A model generated the notes under the pieces. It did not search any database. It saw only the letters and a program-made list of their open reading frames with translations, and was not told the DNA's origin. This document shows positions 41,425-50,851 of a DNA stretch of 64,000 bases, piece after piece. Made by a program: the position numbers and the translations under genes. The stretch is from contig NZ_CP186693.1 of the NCBI RefSeq assembly GCF_049532985.1, positions 682,001-746,000 of the forward strand, read 5' to 3'. Position 1 is the first letter of the stretch. Each line of letters starts with the position of its first letter. This DNA comes from Promicromonospora sp049532985 (lineage in GTDB: Bacteria > Actinomycetota > Actinomycetes > Actinomycetales > Cellulomonadaceae).

Positions 41425-42759
41425 ATGGACAGGCAGCAGGAGTTCGTGCTCCGCACGGTCGAGGAGCGCGACATCCGCTTCATCCGGCTCTGGTTCACCG
41501 ACGTGCTGGGTGTGCTGAAGTCGGTAGCCGTGGCCCCCGCCGAGCTGGAGTCGGCGTTCAGCGAGGGCATCGGGTTCGACGGCAGCGCCATCGAGGGGCT
41601 CACCCGGGTCTTCGAGGCCGACATGGTCGCCAAGCCCGACCCCACCACGTTCCAGGTGCTCCCGTGGCGCGGCGAACGGCACGGCACAGGGCGCATGTTC
41701 TGCGACATCCTGACGCCGGACGGCGAGCCGTCGCTCGCCGACTCCCGGAACGTGCTCAAGCGCACCCTCGCCAAGGCGAGCGACCGCGGGTTCACCTTCT
41801 ACACGCACCCCGAGGTCGAGTTCTACCTGTTCAACCAGCTCACCAAGGCCGACCCGAAGCTGGAGCCGGTGGACCAGGGCGGGTACTTCGACCACCTGGC
41901 CCGCGGATCGACACACGACTTCCGCCGTGCCGCGATCACCATGCTGGAGTCCATGGGCATCTCGGTCGAGTTCTCCCACCACGAGGCCGGCCCCGGCCAG
42001 AACGAGATCGACCTGCGGTACGCCGACGCGCTGACCACCGCGGACAACCTCATGACGTTCCGCACCGTGGTCAAGGAGGTGGCGCTCGAGCAGGGCGTGT
42101 TCGCCTCCTTCATGCCCAAGCCGCTGGCCGACCAGCCCGGCTCCGGCATGCACACCCACGTGTCGCTCTTCGAGGACGACCGCAACGCGTTCTACGAGCC
42201 CGGCGCCCAGTTCGAGCTGTCCAAGACGGCGCGCCAGTTCATCGCGGGCCTCATGGTGCACGCCGGCGAGATCACCGCCGTCACCAACCAGTACGTCAAC
42301 AGCTACAAGCGGCTCTGGGGCGGGCAGGAGGCCCCGAGCTACGTGAGCTGGGGCCACAACAACCGCTCCGCGCTGGTCCGCGTGCCCATGTACAAGCCGG
42401 GCAAGGGCAACTCCGCGCGCATCGAGTACCGCGCGCTCGACTCGGCGGCCAACCCGTACCTGGCGTTCGCCGTGATCCTGGCGGCCGGCCTCAAGGGCAT
42501 CGAGGAGGGCTACGACCTCCTGGACCACACCGAGGACGACGTCTGGGAGCTCACCCCGGCCGAGCGCCGCGCCCTGGGCATCGCCCCGCTGCCGCGCGAC
42601 CTCGACGAGGCCATCCAGTTCATGGAGAAGTCCGAGCTCGTGGCCGAGACGCTCGGCGAGCACGTCTTCGACTACTTCCTGCGCAACAAGCGCGAGGAGT
42701 GGGAGACGTACAGCGCCCAGGTCACGCCCTTCGAGCTCAAGCGCTTCCTGCAGCTCTGA
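41425..42759 (+). CDS. glnA2: Glutamine synthetase, GlnA2 type (GSI-alpha-like)
   Basis: 444 residues. Glutamine synthetase motifs: GFDGSAIEGL, EVEFYLF (metal), HHEAGPGQNEIDLRYADAL, MPKPLADQPGSGMHTHVSLF, NSYKRLW and SARIEYRALDSAANPYLAFA. The adenylylation loop of GSI-beta enzymes (NLYDLPPEE) is absent. The corresponding text is YDLLDHTEDDVWELTPAERR, so GlnE is unlikely to control it. It is followed 41 bp later by glnE, the same order as Mycobacterium tuberculosis glnA2-glnE. Whether it makes glutamine or acts on another amine, as several actinobacterial GS-like proteins do, cannot be told here. Confidence 0.9.
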   Translation: MDRQQEFVLRTVEERDIRFIRLWFTDVLGVLKSVAVAPAELESAFSEGIGFDGSAIEGLTRVFEADMVAKPDPTTFQVLPWRGERHGTGRMFCDILTPDGEPSLADSRNVLKRTLAKASDRGFTFYTHPEVEFYLFNQLTKADPKLEPVDQGGYFDHLARGSTHDFRRAAITMLESMGISVEFSHHEAGPGQNEIDLRYADALTTADNLMTFRTVVKEVALEQGVFASFMPKPLADQPGSGMHTHVSLFEDDRNAFYEPGAQFELSKTARQFIAGLMVHAGEITAVTNQYVNSYKRLWGGQEAPSYVSWGHNNRSALVRVPMYKPGKGNSARIEYRALDSAANPYLAFAVILAAGLKGIEEGYDLLDHTEDDVWELTPAERRALGIAPLPRDLDEAIQFMEKSELVAETLGEHVFDYFLRNKREEWETYSAQVTPFELKRFLQL

Positions 42760-42800
42760 CAGGGGTGCTGCACCCCCCGCCCGCGTCGTAGGGTCGGGGG

Positions 42801-45800
42801 GTGCAGAGCCGCCGACCCGAGACCCTCACGACCCACCTGATCCGGGCCGGGTTCGCCGACCTCACCCGGTCCGCCGCGCTGTGGCGCGACCCGGACCTGG
42901 TCACCGTCCTGGACAGCCGGCCCCGGGCAGCCGCCGACCGCGCCGCCGGCCCCGACCGCGGCGCCGTCGAGCTCGACCCGGCCGACGCCGTCCTGCTGCG
43001 CTCGCTCGCCGCCGTCGCCGACCCCGACCTCGCGCTCCTCCAGCTCGTCCGCCTCGCGGCCGCCGCACCTGACCGGCTGCGACGGCTGCTGGACCAGCCC
43101 GGCGACCCGGCCGACGACGACGCCCCGCCCCGGCCGGCCCCCCGCGACCGGCTGGTGCGCGTGCTCGGCGCGTCCTCGGCGCTCGGTGACGAGCTGGTCC
43201 GGCACCCGGCCCTGCTCGACCTCCTCGCCGACCCGGCACCCGGCACCGGGGTACCCGCCCGGGAGGTGCGCGCCGAGCTGCTCCGCGCCGTCGACGCGGA
43301 CCCCGACAGCCCGGATCCCGTCGCGGGCACCCACCCGGAGGTGACGGTGACGACGGGCACCGACACGCCGCCGTCGTACACGGACCGCCTGCGACGCGCC
43401 TACCGGGCGCGGCTGCTGCGCATCGCCGCCACCGACGTCACCGCGCCCGAGCCGACGGCCGTCATGCCCACCGTGGCCGCGGCGCTCGCGGACCTCGCGG
43501 CCGCGGCCCTGGAGGGCGCGCTGGCCGTGGCCCGCTCCGAGGAGGAGGACCACGCCGCCGGAGTCCGCCTGGTCGTGCTCGGCATGGGCAAGACCGGCGG
43601 CCGGGAGCTGAACTACATCTCCGACGTGGACGTCGTGTACGTGGCCGAGCCGGGCACGCTGCCCGACGGCACGCCCGCCTGCGACGAGGACCACGCCCTG
43701 CGCGTCGCGACCCGGCTGGCCACGCGGCTGGCCCAGGTCTGCTCCGGGGCGTCGGCGGAGCCGGCCCTGTGGCAGGTCGACGCCGCGCTGCGCCCCGAGG
43801 GCAAGCAGGGCCCGCTCGTGCGGACGCTGGCCAGCCACGTCGCGTACTACGAGCGGTGGGCCGTGACATGGGAGTTCCAGGCGCTGCTCAAGGCGCGCCC
43901 CGTCGCGGGTGACCTGGCGCTCGGGGAGGCGTACACGGCCGCCGTCGGGCCGCTGGTGTGGCAGGCCGTGGAGCGCCCGAACTTCGTCGAGGACGCCCGC
44001 GCCATGCGCAAGCGCGTCGAGGACAACGTGCCCGTGGCCGAGGCGGACCGGCAGATCAAGCTCGGCAAGGGCGGCCTGCGCGACGTCGAGTTCACGGTGC
44101 AGCTCCTGCAGCTCGTGCACGGGCGCGCGGACGAGGACATCCGGTCGCGCACCACGCTCGACGCGCTCGAGGCGTTGTCGAAGGGCGGCTACGTGGGGCG
44201 CGAGCACGCGCGCCGGATGGGGGAGTGCTACCGGTTCCTGCGGGCGCTGGAGCACCGGGTCCAGCTCTTCCGGCTGCGCCGCACGCACCTCATGCCGACG
44301 GCGGAGGCGGACCTGCGCCGGCTCGCCCGGGGGCTCGGCGTCGGTGGTGCGGACGACCTGGTCAAGACGTGGCGGGCCGTGCGGCGCGAGGTGCGCGACC
44401 TGCACGAGGCCGTGTACTACCGCCCGCTCCTGCCGGCCACCGCGCTGCTGTCCACGGGCGAGGCGTCGCTCGCGCCGAAGGCCGCCATGGCCCGGTTCGC
44501 AGCGATCGGCTACCGCGACCCGGCCGGGGCCATGCGGCACGTCCAGGCCCTGACCGACGGCGTCTCACGGCGCGCGTCGATCCAGCGCCAGCTCCTGCCC
44601 GTGCTGCTGGGCTGGTTCGCCGAGGGCGCCGACCCGGACGAGGGGCTGCTCGCGTTCCGCAAGCTGTCGGACACGCTGGGCTCCACGCACTGGTACCTGC
44701 GGCTGCTGCGCGACTCGGCGGAGGCGGCGTCCCGGCTGGCCCAGGTGCTGTCCTCGTCGCGGTACCTCGCGGACGCGATCGGGCGTTCCCCGGAGTCGGT
44801 GCGCTGGCTCGCCGAGACGGAGTCGCTGGCGCCGCGCGGGGTACGGCGGCTCGCGTCCGAGGCGGACGCGCTGCTCGGGCGCGCCCAGGAGGTGGAGGCG
44901 GCCACGGTCGCGCTGCGCGCGCTGCGGCGGCGTGAGCTGGCCCGCACCGGCGTGGCCGAGGTGCTCGGGGCGCTCGGCCCGGTCGGCGCGGCGAAGGCCA
45001 TCTCGGACGCCGCCGACGTGGTGCTCGCAGGCGGGCTGCGCATCGCCGAGCACGAGGCGCGCGGAGCCCGGCACATCGCGCGCGGGGACGAGCCCGCGCG
45101 CCTGCTGATCGTGGCGATGGGCCGGCTCGGCGGGCAAGAGCTCGGGTACGGGTCGGACGCCGACGTCATGTTCGTCTACGAGGCCGTGGGCGGCGCGCCG
45201 GACAAGGAGGCGAACGACTACGCCCTCACCGTGGCGAAGAACCTGCGCCGCATCCTGTCCGCCGTGGGTCCGGAACCGGGGCTGCCCGTGGACGCCGACC
45301 TGCGGCCCGAGGGGCGCAACGGCCCGCTGGTGCGGTCCTTCGACTCCTACGTGGAGTACTACGGACGCTGGTCCTCCCCGTGGGAGGCGCAGGCACTCCT
45401 GCGGGCGCGGGCGCTGTCGGGCACGCTGAGCGTGGTCGCGGCGGGCGGCCCAGAGGAGGGCGCCGTGGCAGCGGCGTTGGACCTGGGGCCGGGCGCCGAG
45501 GGCGGGCGCTCGCTCGGGGAACGGTTCACGGCGCTGATCGACCCGCTGCGCTACCCGGACGGCGGACCCGGTGAGGCCGTCCTGCGCGAGGTGCGCCGCA
45601 TCAAGGCCCGCGTCGAGTCGGAGCGCCTGCCGCGCGGCGCCGACCCCGCCCGGCACCTCAAGCTGGGCCGCGGCGGGGTGTCCGACGTCGAGTGGACCGT
45701 CCAGCTCCTGCAGCTCCAGCACGCGTTCGAGGTGCCCGGGCTGCGCACCACGGGCACCGTGGCCGCCCTGGAGGCCGCCCGCGACGCGGACCTCCTGACC

Positions 45801-46049
45801 GACGACGACGCCGAGGTGCTCCTGGAGGCCTGGCGGCTCGCGTCGCGGCTGCGGTCGGCGATCGTGCTGTGGTCGGGGCGCACCACGGGCGCCGGCGTGG
45901 ACATGCTGCCGCACGACAGCCACGCCCTGACGGGGATCGCCCGCCTGCTGGGCGACGTCGGGACGGGGCCGGAGCTGGAGGAGCTGTACCTCCGCGTCGC
46001 CCGGCGCGCGCGTGCGGTGATGGAGCGGGTCTTTTACGGCGCCGACTAG
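42801..46049 (+). CDS. glnE: Glutamine synthetase adenylyltransferase/deadenylylase
   Basis: 1082 residues, two tandem nucleotidyltransferase halves. The first has VVLGMGKTGGRELNYISDVD then VVYV, the second has VAMGRLGGQELGYGSDADVM then FVYE, each with the G..GG.E......SD.D metal site. Helical regulatory segments follow each half (KLGKGGLRDVEFTVQLLQL and KLGRGGVSDVEWTVQLLQLQ). The N-terminal half normally removes and the C-terminal half adds AMP on the Tyr of GlnA. Its target is probably the GlnA1 at 50919. GTG start. Confidence 0.95.
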   Translation: MQSRRPETLTTHLIRAGFADLTRSAALWRDPDLVTVLDSRPRAAADRAAGPDRGAVELDPADAVLLRSLAAVADPDLALLQLVRLAAAAPDRLRRLLDQPGDPADDDAPPRPAPRDRLVRVLGASSALGDELVRHPALLDLLADPAPGTGVPAREVRAELLRAVDADPDSPDPVAGTHPEVTVTTGTDTPPSYTDRLRRAYRARLLRIAATDVTAPEPTAVMPTVAAALADLAAAALEGALAVARSEEEDHAAGVRLVVLGMGKTGGRELNYISDVDVVYVAEPGTLPDGTPACDEDHALRVATRLATRLAQVCSGASAEPALWQVDAALRPEGKQGPLVRTLASHVAYYERWAVTWEFQALLKARPVAGDLALGEAYTAAVGPLVWQAVERPNFVEDARAMRKRVEDNVPVAEADRQIKLGKGGLRDVEFTVQLLQLVHGRADEDIRSRTTLDALEALSKGGYVGREHARRMGECYRFLRALEHRVQLFRLRRTHLMPTAEADLRRLARGLGVGGADDLVKTWRAVRREVRDLHEAVYYRPLLPATALLSTGEASLAPKAAMARFAAIGYRDPAGAMRHVQALTDGVSRRASIQRQLLPVLLGWFAEGADPDEGLLAFRKLSDTLGSTHWYLRLLRDSAEAASRLAQVLSSSRYLADAIGRSPESVRWLAETESLAPRGVRRLASEADALLGRAQEVEAATVALRALRRRELARTGVAEVLGALGPVGAAKAISDAADVVLAGGLRIAEHEARGARHIARGDEPARLLIVAMGRLGGQELGYGSDADVMFVYEAVGGAPDKEANDYALTVAKNLRRILSAVGPEPGLPVDADLRPEGRNGPLVRSFDSYVEYYGRWSSPWEAQALLRARALSGTLSVVAAGGPEEGAVAAALDLGPGAEGGRSLGERFTALIDPLRYPDGGPGEAVLREVRRIKARVESERLPRGADPARHLKLGRGGVSDVEWTVQLLQLQHAFEVPGLRTTGTVAALEAARDADLLTDDDAEVLLEAWRLASRLRSAIVLWSGRTTGAGVDMLPHDSHALTGIARLLGDVGTGPELEELYLRVARRARAVMERVFYGAD

Positions 46050-46077
46050 CCCGTCCCGGGCCGGAACGCGGGCCGAC

Positions 46078-46130
46078 GACCATGCATCTGCTGCCAGGCG
46101 GCGGGGATTCCTGGCAGCAGGTGCATGGTC
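46078..46130. terminator. Hairpin with CTGCTGCCAGG core (after glnE)
   Basis: Arms 46078-46098 and 46110-46130, 21 bp with one wobble pair, loop 11 nt, 29 bp after the glnE stop. The inner stem CTGCTGCCAGG/CCTGGCAGCAG and the 11-nt loop length are shared with the hairpin at 50284, while the outer stems differ. Confidence 0.65.
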
Positions 46131-46265
46131 AGCTTGGCCGTGGTCGTCCCGGCGGTCTCGCCATGGTCACCGGGACGACGACGAGGCTCAGCACGAGGCG
46201 TTGTACCTGCGCGGCGGTGACCTTGGGCCCTGCCGACGCCGGACGGCGCGGGCGAGGCTCGGCAC

Positions 46266-46958
46266 ATGAGCAACTGCACGATCCGGCCGGTCCGGCAGCA
46301 GCGCCACGGGCGACGTCTGGCGGCGTCTGCCGTGGCCGCCGGTGTGGTCTCGTACGCGTGGTGGGTCAAGCGGGGTCACGACCGCTGGGGTGCGACCGAT
46401 GCGGAGGTCATGGCGGTGCTGCCGGGGGACGGCCTCGTCCCGGGACCGGCGACGCAGGTCACCCGGGCGATCACGATCGACGCCCCGCCGCGGGACGTGT
46501 GGCCGTGGGTGGTGCAGATCGGTGCGGACCGTGGTGGCTTCTACAGCTACGCGTGGCTCGAGAACCTGTTCGGTCTGGGGATCCATAACGCCCAGGAGGT
46601 GGTCGAGGAGTGGCAGGACCTGCGGGTCGGCGACGTCGTGCGGGCCACCAGGGCGCGCGGCGGGGGCTGGTACGTCGTCGATCTGGTGCCCGGCGTGGCA
46701 CTCGTGCTGCAGATCGCCGACCTGGATGCGGGCCGCCCCGTGCGGCGCACCGACCCGGCCGGGTGGGAGTTCCTCTGGACGTTCGCGCTGCGGGAGACGA
46801 AGGACGGCCGCACGCGGCTGCTCCTGCGCGAACGTGTCGCCTTCGGCAGGCCGCTCGTGCGGTTGCTGACGGCGCCGCTGGGCGAGGTCAGCTACCTGAT
46901 GTCGCGGCGCACGCTGCACGGCATCAAGGAGCGGGTCGAGGGCCGGGCTTCCGGCTAG
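46266..46958 (+). CDS. SRPBCC-fold protein with N-terminal membrane segment
   Basis: 230 residues. A hydrophobic helix near residues 18-35 (AASAVAAGVVSYAWWV) is followed by an SRPBCC (START/Bet v 1-like) domain: AITIDAPPRDVWPWVVQIGA, RGGFYSYAWLENLFGLGIHN, WYVVDLVPGVALVLQIADL and WTFALRETKDGRTRLLLRER. Binding of a hydrophobic ligand is expected from the fold. No ligand is known. Stands alone between glnE and tdk. Confidence 0.8.
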   Translation: MSNCTIRPVRQQRHGRRLAASAVAAGVVSYAWWVKRGHDRWGATDAEVMAVLPGDGLVPGPATQVTRAITIDAPPRDVWPWVVQIGADRGGFYSYAWLENLFGLGIHNAQEVVEEWQDLRVGDVVRATRARGGGWYVVDLVPGVALVLQIADLDAGRPVRRTDPAGWEFLWTFALRETKDGRTRLLLRERVAFGRPLVRLLTAPLGEVSYLMSRRTLHGIKERVEGRASG

Positions 46959-47009
46959 GGTGCTGTGCGGCAGGAACGGCCTGCCCTGGACGGCGGGGAA
47001 GGTGCATCG

Positions 47010-47612
47010 GTGGAGCTGTCGCTGGTACTCGGCCCCATGAAGTCCGGCAAGTCGCTGGATCTCATCGCGCAGATGGCGCCGCTGGCGTACTCGCGGCTGA
47101 GCTGCGCCGTCGTGCAGTCGGCCCGGCACGTCCGGGACGCGCGCATCGTCTCCCGGACGGGGGCCTCCGTCCCGACGGTCAAGCTCGACACCCTCGAACC
47201 GCTGCTGCACACCACGGAGGACGTGGTCGCGATCGACGAGGTGCACATGTTCACGACCGCCGACGTCCGGGTGGTCGAGGAGCTGGTGCTGCGCGGTACG
47301 CGGGTGCTGGCCTGCGGCATCGATCTCGACCACCGTGGCGAGCTGTTCGCCACCGTCCGCGCGCTGCTGGAGCTGGGGCCGACCGACGTGCGCTACCGGC
47401 GGGCCGTGTGCGACCGCTGCCAGGACCTGCATGCCGCGTTCACCCAGGTGCTGCGCGACGGCGTGCCGTTCCTGGAGCCCCTGGGTGCCTCGGAGCCGCT
47501 GCCCGACGACGGCACGTTCACGTACGAGGCGCTGTGCCGGCGCTGCTTCGTCCTGCCCGGCACGGCGATCGTCACCGGCACGTCCCGGGTGCCGGGGCCG
47601 CTCGCTACGTGA
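47010..47612 (+). CDS. tdk: Thymidine kinase (type II)
   Basis: 200 residues. Walker A GPMKSGKSLD (8-15), Walker B-like VVAIDEVHMFTTADVRVVEE (DExx), the base-binding VLACGIDLDHRGELFATV, and zinc cysteines CDRC and CRRC. It phosphorylates thymidine in pyrimidine salvage. Some sites vary from the common pattern (for example DEVHM for DEAQF). GTG start. Its 3' end overlaps the convergent AAA ATPase gene by 8 bp. Confidence 0.88.
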   Translation: MELSLVLGPMKSGKSLDLIAQMAPLAYSRLSCAVVQSARHVRDARIVSRTGASVPTVKLDTLEPLLHTTEDVVAIDEVHMFTTADVRVVEELVLRGTRVLACGIDLDHRGELFATVRALLELGPTDVRYRRAVCDRCQDLHAAFTQVLRDGVPFLEPLGASEPLPDDGTFTYEALCRRCFVLPGTAIVTGTSRVPGPLAT

Positions 47613-48171
47613 CGGGTTCCGTCAGGGCGGCGCGGGTCGCGATCTCCCGGGCGACCTCCACCGGTCGTAGTGCGGTCGTGTCGATCACCTCGGTGCGGGT
47701 GCGCAGCCAGGGCAGGGCTGCGCGGTAGTCCGGCGCGCGGTGGCGGCGCCAGCCGACACCGCCGTCGTGGATCTTGATCTCCTCGATCGTCGCGTTGGTG
47801 ACGTGGTCGTTCGCGATGCGGCGCTCGTGCTCGTCCGGGGTGCAGTCCAGGGTGAAGGCGCGTACCTCCACCCCCGCGGCGTCCAGGCCAGCCGTGATCT
47901 CGTCCCAGTACTGCTCCACGACCACGGTCTGCGGGGCCACGATCGTGCGGCCGGTGTAGCGGTCGACGGACGCCAGCGCGGCCACGACGAGCTCGCGCCA
48001 CGGCCGCCAGTCCTGGAAGTCGCGCACCGTCTCGACGGCGGACAGCGCGGGCACGATCGCCTCGCCGATCTTCTCCGGGTCGAACACGACGACCTCCGGC
48101 AGGAGGGCGTCGAGCTCGGCCGCCGTGGTGGTCTTGCCGCCGCCGAAGGGTCCGTTGAGCCAGATGATCAT
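47605..48171 (-). CDS. AAA/P-loop small kinase
   Basis: 188 residues. P-loop LNGPFGGGKTTTAAELD at the N terminus, then LPEVVVFDPEKIGEAIVPAL and VVVEQYWDEITAGLDAAGVE. C-terminal half HERRIANDHVTNATIEE and DTTALRPVEVAREIAT. This is the AAA_33/TmrB-like family of nucleoside or antibiotic kinases (tunicamycin-resistance TmrB is one). Substrate unknown. The start is the first Met of the P-loop strand. Divergent from the TetM-like gene. Confidence 0.82.
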   Translation of the reverse strand: MIIWLNGPFGGGKTTTAAELDALLPEVVVFDPEKIGEAIVPALSAVETVRDFQDWRPWRELVVAALASVDRYTGRTIVAPQTVVVEQYWDEITAGLDAAGVEVRAFTLDCTPDEHERRIANDHVTNATIEEIKIHDGGVGWRRHRAPDYRAALPWLRTRTEVIDTTALRPVEVAREIATRAALTEPVT

Positions 48172-48345
48172 GTCCGGGAGGCTAGCGGCAGGGTGGGCGG
48201 GTGATGTGGGGCCGAGGTCAGCGTGTCGTGTGCGCACCGCCGTCGTGCGCGGCCGTGCGCTGAGCCGGCCGAAAAACCGTTGCTCCGGCGCGAGCTCCGG
48301 GCGCATGGTGGGCGCGTCCGAGAGACCCGTAGGAGAGGAACCCCG

Positions 48346-48447
48346 ATGACAGCTGTCACGCCCCGTGCCCTGACCCACCTGACCACGGACGTGACTGCCT
48401 TTGTCGTACCTCAACCTCGGGATCGTCGCTCATGTCGACGCCGGTAA
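48346..48447 (+). CDS. Upstream leader peptide overlapping the TetM-like gene
   Basis: 33 codons: MTAVTPRALTHLTTDVTAFV and a basic, Arg/Cys-rich end. Preceded by AGGAGAGGAACCCCG, the best ribosome binding site in the region. It ends 46 bp inside the following gene, in another frame, so ribosomes translating it run across the weak TTG start of that gene. Resembles the leader peptides that regulate ribosomal protection genes. Not proven to be expressed. Confidence 0.5.
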   Translation: MTAVTPRALTHLTTDVTAFVVPQPRDRRSCRRR

Positions 48448-50254
48448 GACCAGCCTGACCGAACGCCTGCTGCACCATGCGGGCGTGATCGACCGCCTCG
48501 GCTCCGTCGACGGCGGCGACACCCTCACCGACTCGCTCGCGCTGGAGCGCGAGCGGGGGATCACCATCCGCGCGTCCGTGGCATCCTTCCCCGCCGCCGC
48601 CGACGTGACCGTGAACGTGCTGGACACCCCCGGCCACCCCGACTTCATCGCGGAGGTGGACCGCAGCCTCGCGGTGCTCGACGGCGCGGTGCTCGTCCTG
48701 TCCGCCGTCGAGGGCGTGCAGGCGCAGACGCTGGTGCTGATGCGCGCGCTGCAACGGCTGCGGCTGCCCACGGTCGTGTTCGTGAACAAGATCGACCGGC
48801 GGGGTGCCCGTCCGGACGAGGTGGTCGACGCCGTCGTGCGCCGTCTCAGCCCGGACGCGCTGCCCGTGCAGCGGGTGCTGGGCGCGGGAACGCCGTCCGC
48901 GCGCGTGGAGGTGCTGCCCGGCGACGGTCTGCGCGACTGGCTCGCGGACGAGTCGCGGCACGGACGGGCACATCCGGTGCTGTTCGGGTCGGCCGTGACC
49001 GGCGCGGGGGTGCCGGAGCTGGCTGCGGCGCTGGGGGAGTTCCTGCCGGTGGCAGACGTCGTGGCGGCGCCCGACGCGGGGGCGGCGAACGCGGCGGCGC
49101 CCGACGCGGGCCCGTCCGGCGTGGTCTTCGCGATCGACCGCGAGGGCGGCCGCAAGCGCGCGTTCGTCCGGATGCGGTCGGGAGTCCTGCACCTGCGCGA
49201 CCGGATCGACCTGGGCCACGGGCGTGCCGAACGGATCACCGGGCTGCGCGTTGCGCACCGCGGGTCGCTGACGGCGCGGCCGACGGCGGGGGCGGGCCAG
49301 ATCGCCGTCGTGCAGGGGCTGACGACGGCGCGGGTCGGCGACGTGGTCGGGCCGAGGCTGCCCGGGGACGAGCGGGCGAGCCAGTTCCCGCCGCCGTCGT
49401 ACGAGACGGTCGTGGACGCGGCGCCGGAGGCGCGCGGACGGCTGTACTCCGCGCTGTCGGAGCTGGCCGAGCAGGACCCGCTCATCCGGGTGCGGCGCCG
49501 CGACGAGGAGATCACGGTCTCGCTCTACGGCGAGGTGCAGCGCGAGGTACTGGCCGCGATCCTCCAGCGGGAGCACGGTGTCGAGGCCCGGTTCGGCGAG
49601 GTGCGGACGGCGCGCACCGAGCGGCTGACCGGCGTCGGGCACGCGCTGGAGGTGAAGAAGCAGGACGGGAACGAGTTCCTGGCCACCATCGGGCTGCGGG
49701 TCGAGCCTGCGCCGGTCGGCTCCGGGGTGACGTTCGAGCTCGAGTGCGAGCGCGGGTCGATGCCGCCGGCGTTCTTCGACGCGACGGAGGACACGGTGCG
49801 CCGTTCGCTCGCGGGCGGGCCGCTGCGTTACCCGGTGCCCGACGCGCGGGTGGTCATGACCCACTCGGGGTACGCGCCGCGACAGAGCCACATGCACCAG
49901 AAGTTCAACAAGGCGATGTCGAGCACGGGGGCCGACTTCCGCGGGCTGGCGCCGCGCGTGCTCGCGGCGGCCGTGCGGCGCGCCGGGACGGTGGTGTGCG
50001 AGCCGGTGCACCGGTTCGTGATCGAGCTGCCGGACGACGCCGTCGGCGCCGTGACCTCGCTGGTGGGGCGGCTGGGCGGGGTGCCGTTCGAGTCGGGACT
50101 CGCCGGGCCGGGGGTCGCCGTCGTACGCGGCGAGATCCCGGCCGGCGTGATCGCCACGCTGCAGCGGGACCTGCCCGGGCTGACGCACGGCGAGGGCGTG
50201 TGCCAGACGGAGCACGACCGGTTCGAGCCGGTGCGGGAGGTGGTTCGGCAGTGA
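48401..50254 (+). CDS. TetM/Otr(A)-like ribosomal protection GTPase
   Basis: 617 residues (TetM is 639). EF-G-like GTPase: G1 AHVDAGKTSLTERLLHHAG, effector loop RGITIRASVASF, G3 LDTPGHPDFI, G4 VNKIDRRG. Domain IV keeps a form of the loop that enters the decoding site: NKAMSSTGADFRGLAP (TetM has SPVSTPADFRMLAP). It would release tetracycline from the ribosome. Chromosomal copies in actinobacteria often give low-level resistance. Starts at TTG. The frame has a stop 9 bp upstream, so no earlier start is possible. Probably controlled through the overlapping upstream peptide. Confidence 0.9.
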   Translation: MSYLNLGIVAHVDAGKTSLTERLLHHAGVIDRLGSVDGGDTLTDSLALERERGITIRASVASFPAAADVTVNVLDTPGHPDFIAEVDRSLAVLDGAVLVLSAVEGVQAQTLVLMRALQRLRLPTVVFVNKIDRRGARPDEVVDAVVRRLSPDALPVQRVLGAGTPSARVEVLPGDGLRDWLADESRHGRAHPVLFGSAVTGAGVPELAAALGEFLPVADVVAAPDAGAANAAAPDAGPSGVVFAIDREGGRKRAFVRMRSGVLHLRDRIDLGHGRAERITGLRVAHRGSLTARPTAGAGQIAVVQGLTTARVGDVVGPRLPGDERASQFPPPSYETVVDAAPEARGRLYSALSELAEQDPLIRVRRRDEEITVSLYGEVQREVLAAILQREHGVEARFGEVRTARTERLTGVGHALEVKKQDGNEFLATIGLRVEPAPVGSGVTFELECERGSMPPAFFDATEDTVRRSLAGGPLRYPVPDARVVMTHSGYAPRQSHMHQKFNKAMSSTGADFRGLAPRVLAAAVRRAGTVVCEPVHRFVIELPDDAVGAVTSLVGRLGGVPFESGLAGPGVAVVRGEIPAGVIATLQRDLPGLTHGEGVCQTEHDRFEPVREVVRQ

Positions 50255-50283
50255 CCCGCCTGATCGACGCGATCGGCCCTGCG

Positions 50284-50342
50284 GTTCACCACGCGTCTGC
50301 TGCCAGGATGGCCCCGTTCCTGGCAGCAGACGCGTGGTGAAC
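50284..50342. terminator. Perfect 24-bp-arm hairpin after the TetM-like gene
   Basis: Arms 50284-50307 and 50319-50342, perfect, loop 11 nt. It lies 29 bp after the TetM-like stop and 23 bp before the HIT gene. Its inner stem shares CTGCTGCCAGG with the hairpin at 46078. Confidence 0.7.
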
Positions 50343-50365
50343 GGCGGGGCCGATAACCTCCCGAC

Positions 50366-50851
50366 ATGCCTGCCGAGTGTGTCTTCTGCCAGATCGTCGC
50401 CGGTACTGCGCCGAGCACCGCCGTGTACGAGGACGACCGGACGCTCGCCTTCATGAACATTGCCCCGGCCACCCCGGGCCACCTGCTGGTCATCCCGAAG
50501 GCGCACGCGACGGACCTGCTCGACGTGCCGCCGGCCGACCTGACGGCGGCGGCCCGGACGGCGCAGGTCATGGCGCGGCGGGTCATGGAGGTGCTGGGCG
50601 CCGACGGCGTCAACCTGGTGCACGCCACGGGGCCGGTCGCGGGCCAGACGGTCTTCCACGTCCACCTGCACGTGCTGCCCCGGTACGACGGAGACGCGGT
50701 GGCGGGCATGTGGACGCCGACGCCGGGCGACCCCGAGGCGATCCGGCGGGTGGGGGAGAAGTTGCGTGCAGCGCCCAGGCCCACCGCCAGGACGGCACCA
50801 CACCGAAGCCGGACACGGAAGAGTCCACGCGTGCCGCCACCGGGAAGGTGA
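50366..50851 (+). CDS. HIT family hydrolase
   Basis: 161 residues. Histidine triad FHVHLHVLPRYDGDAV with catalytic His, plus the N-terminal zinc-type CVFCQIVAGTAPSTAVYEDD and PGHLLVIPKAHATDLLD. Nucleoside phosphoramidate or dinucleotide hydrolase. The Arg/Pro-rich C-terminal ~35 residues are poorly conserved and overlap the hairpin at 50818. A close in-frame stop is absent, so this tail may be real read-through into intergenic sequence. Confidence 0.92.
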   Translation: MPAECVFCQIVAGTAPSTAVYEDDRTLAFMNIAPATPGHLLVIPKAHATDLLDVPPADLTAAARTAQVMARRVMEVLGADGVNLVHATGPVAGQTVFHVHLHVLPRYDGDAVAGMWTPTPGDPEAIRRVGEKLRAAPRPTARTAPHRSRTRKSPRVPPPGR

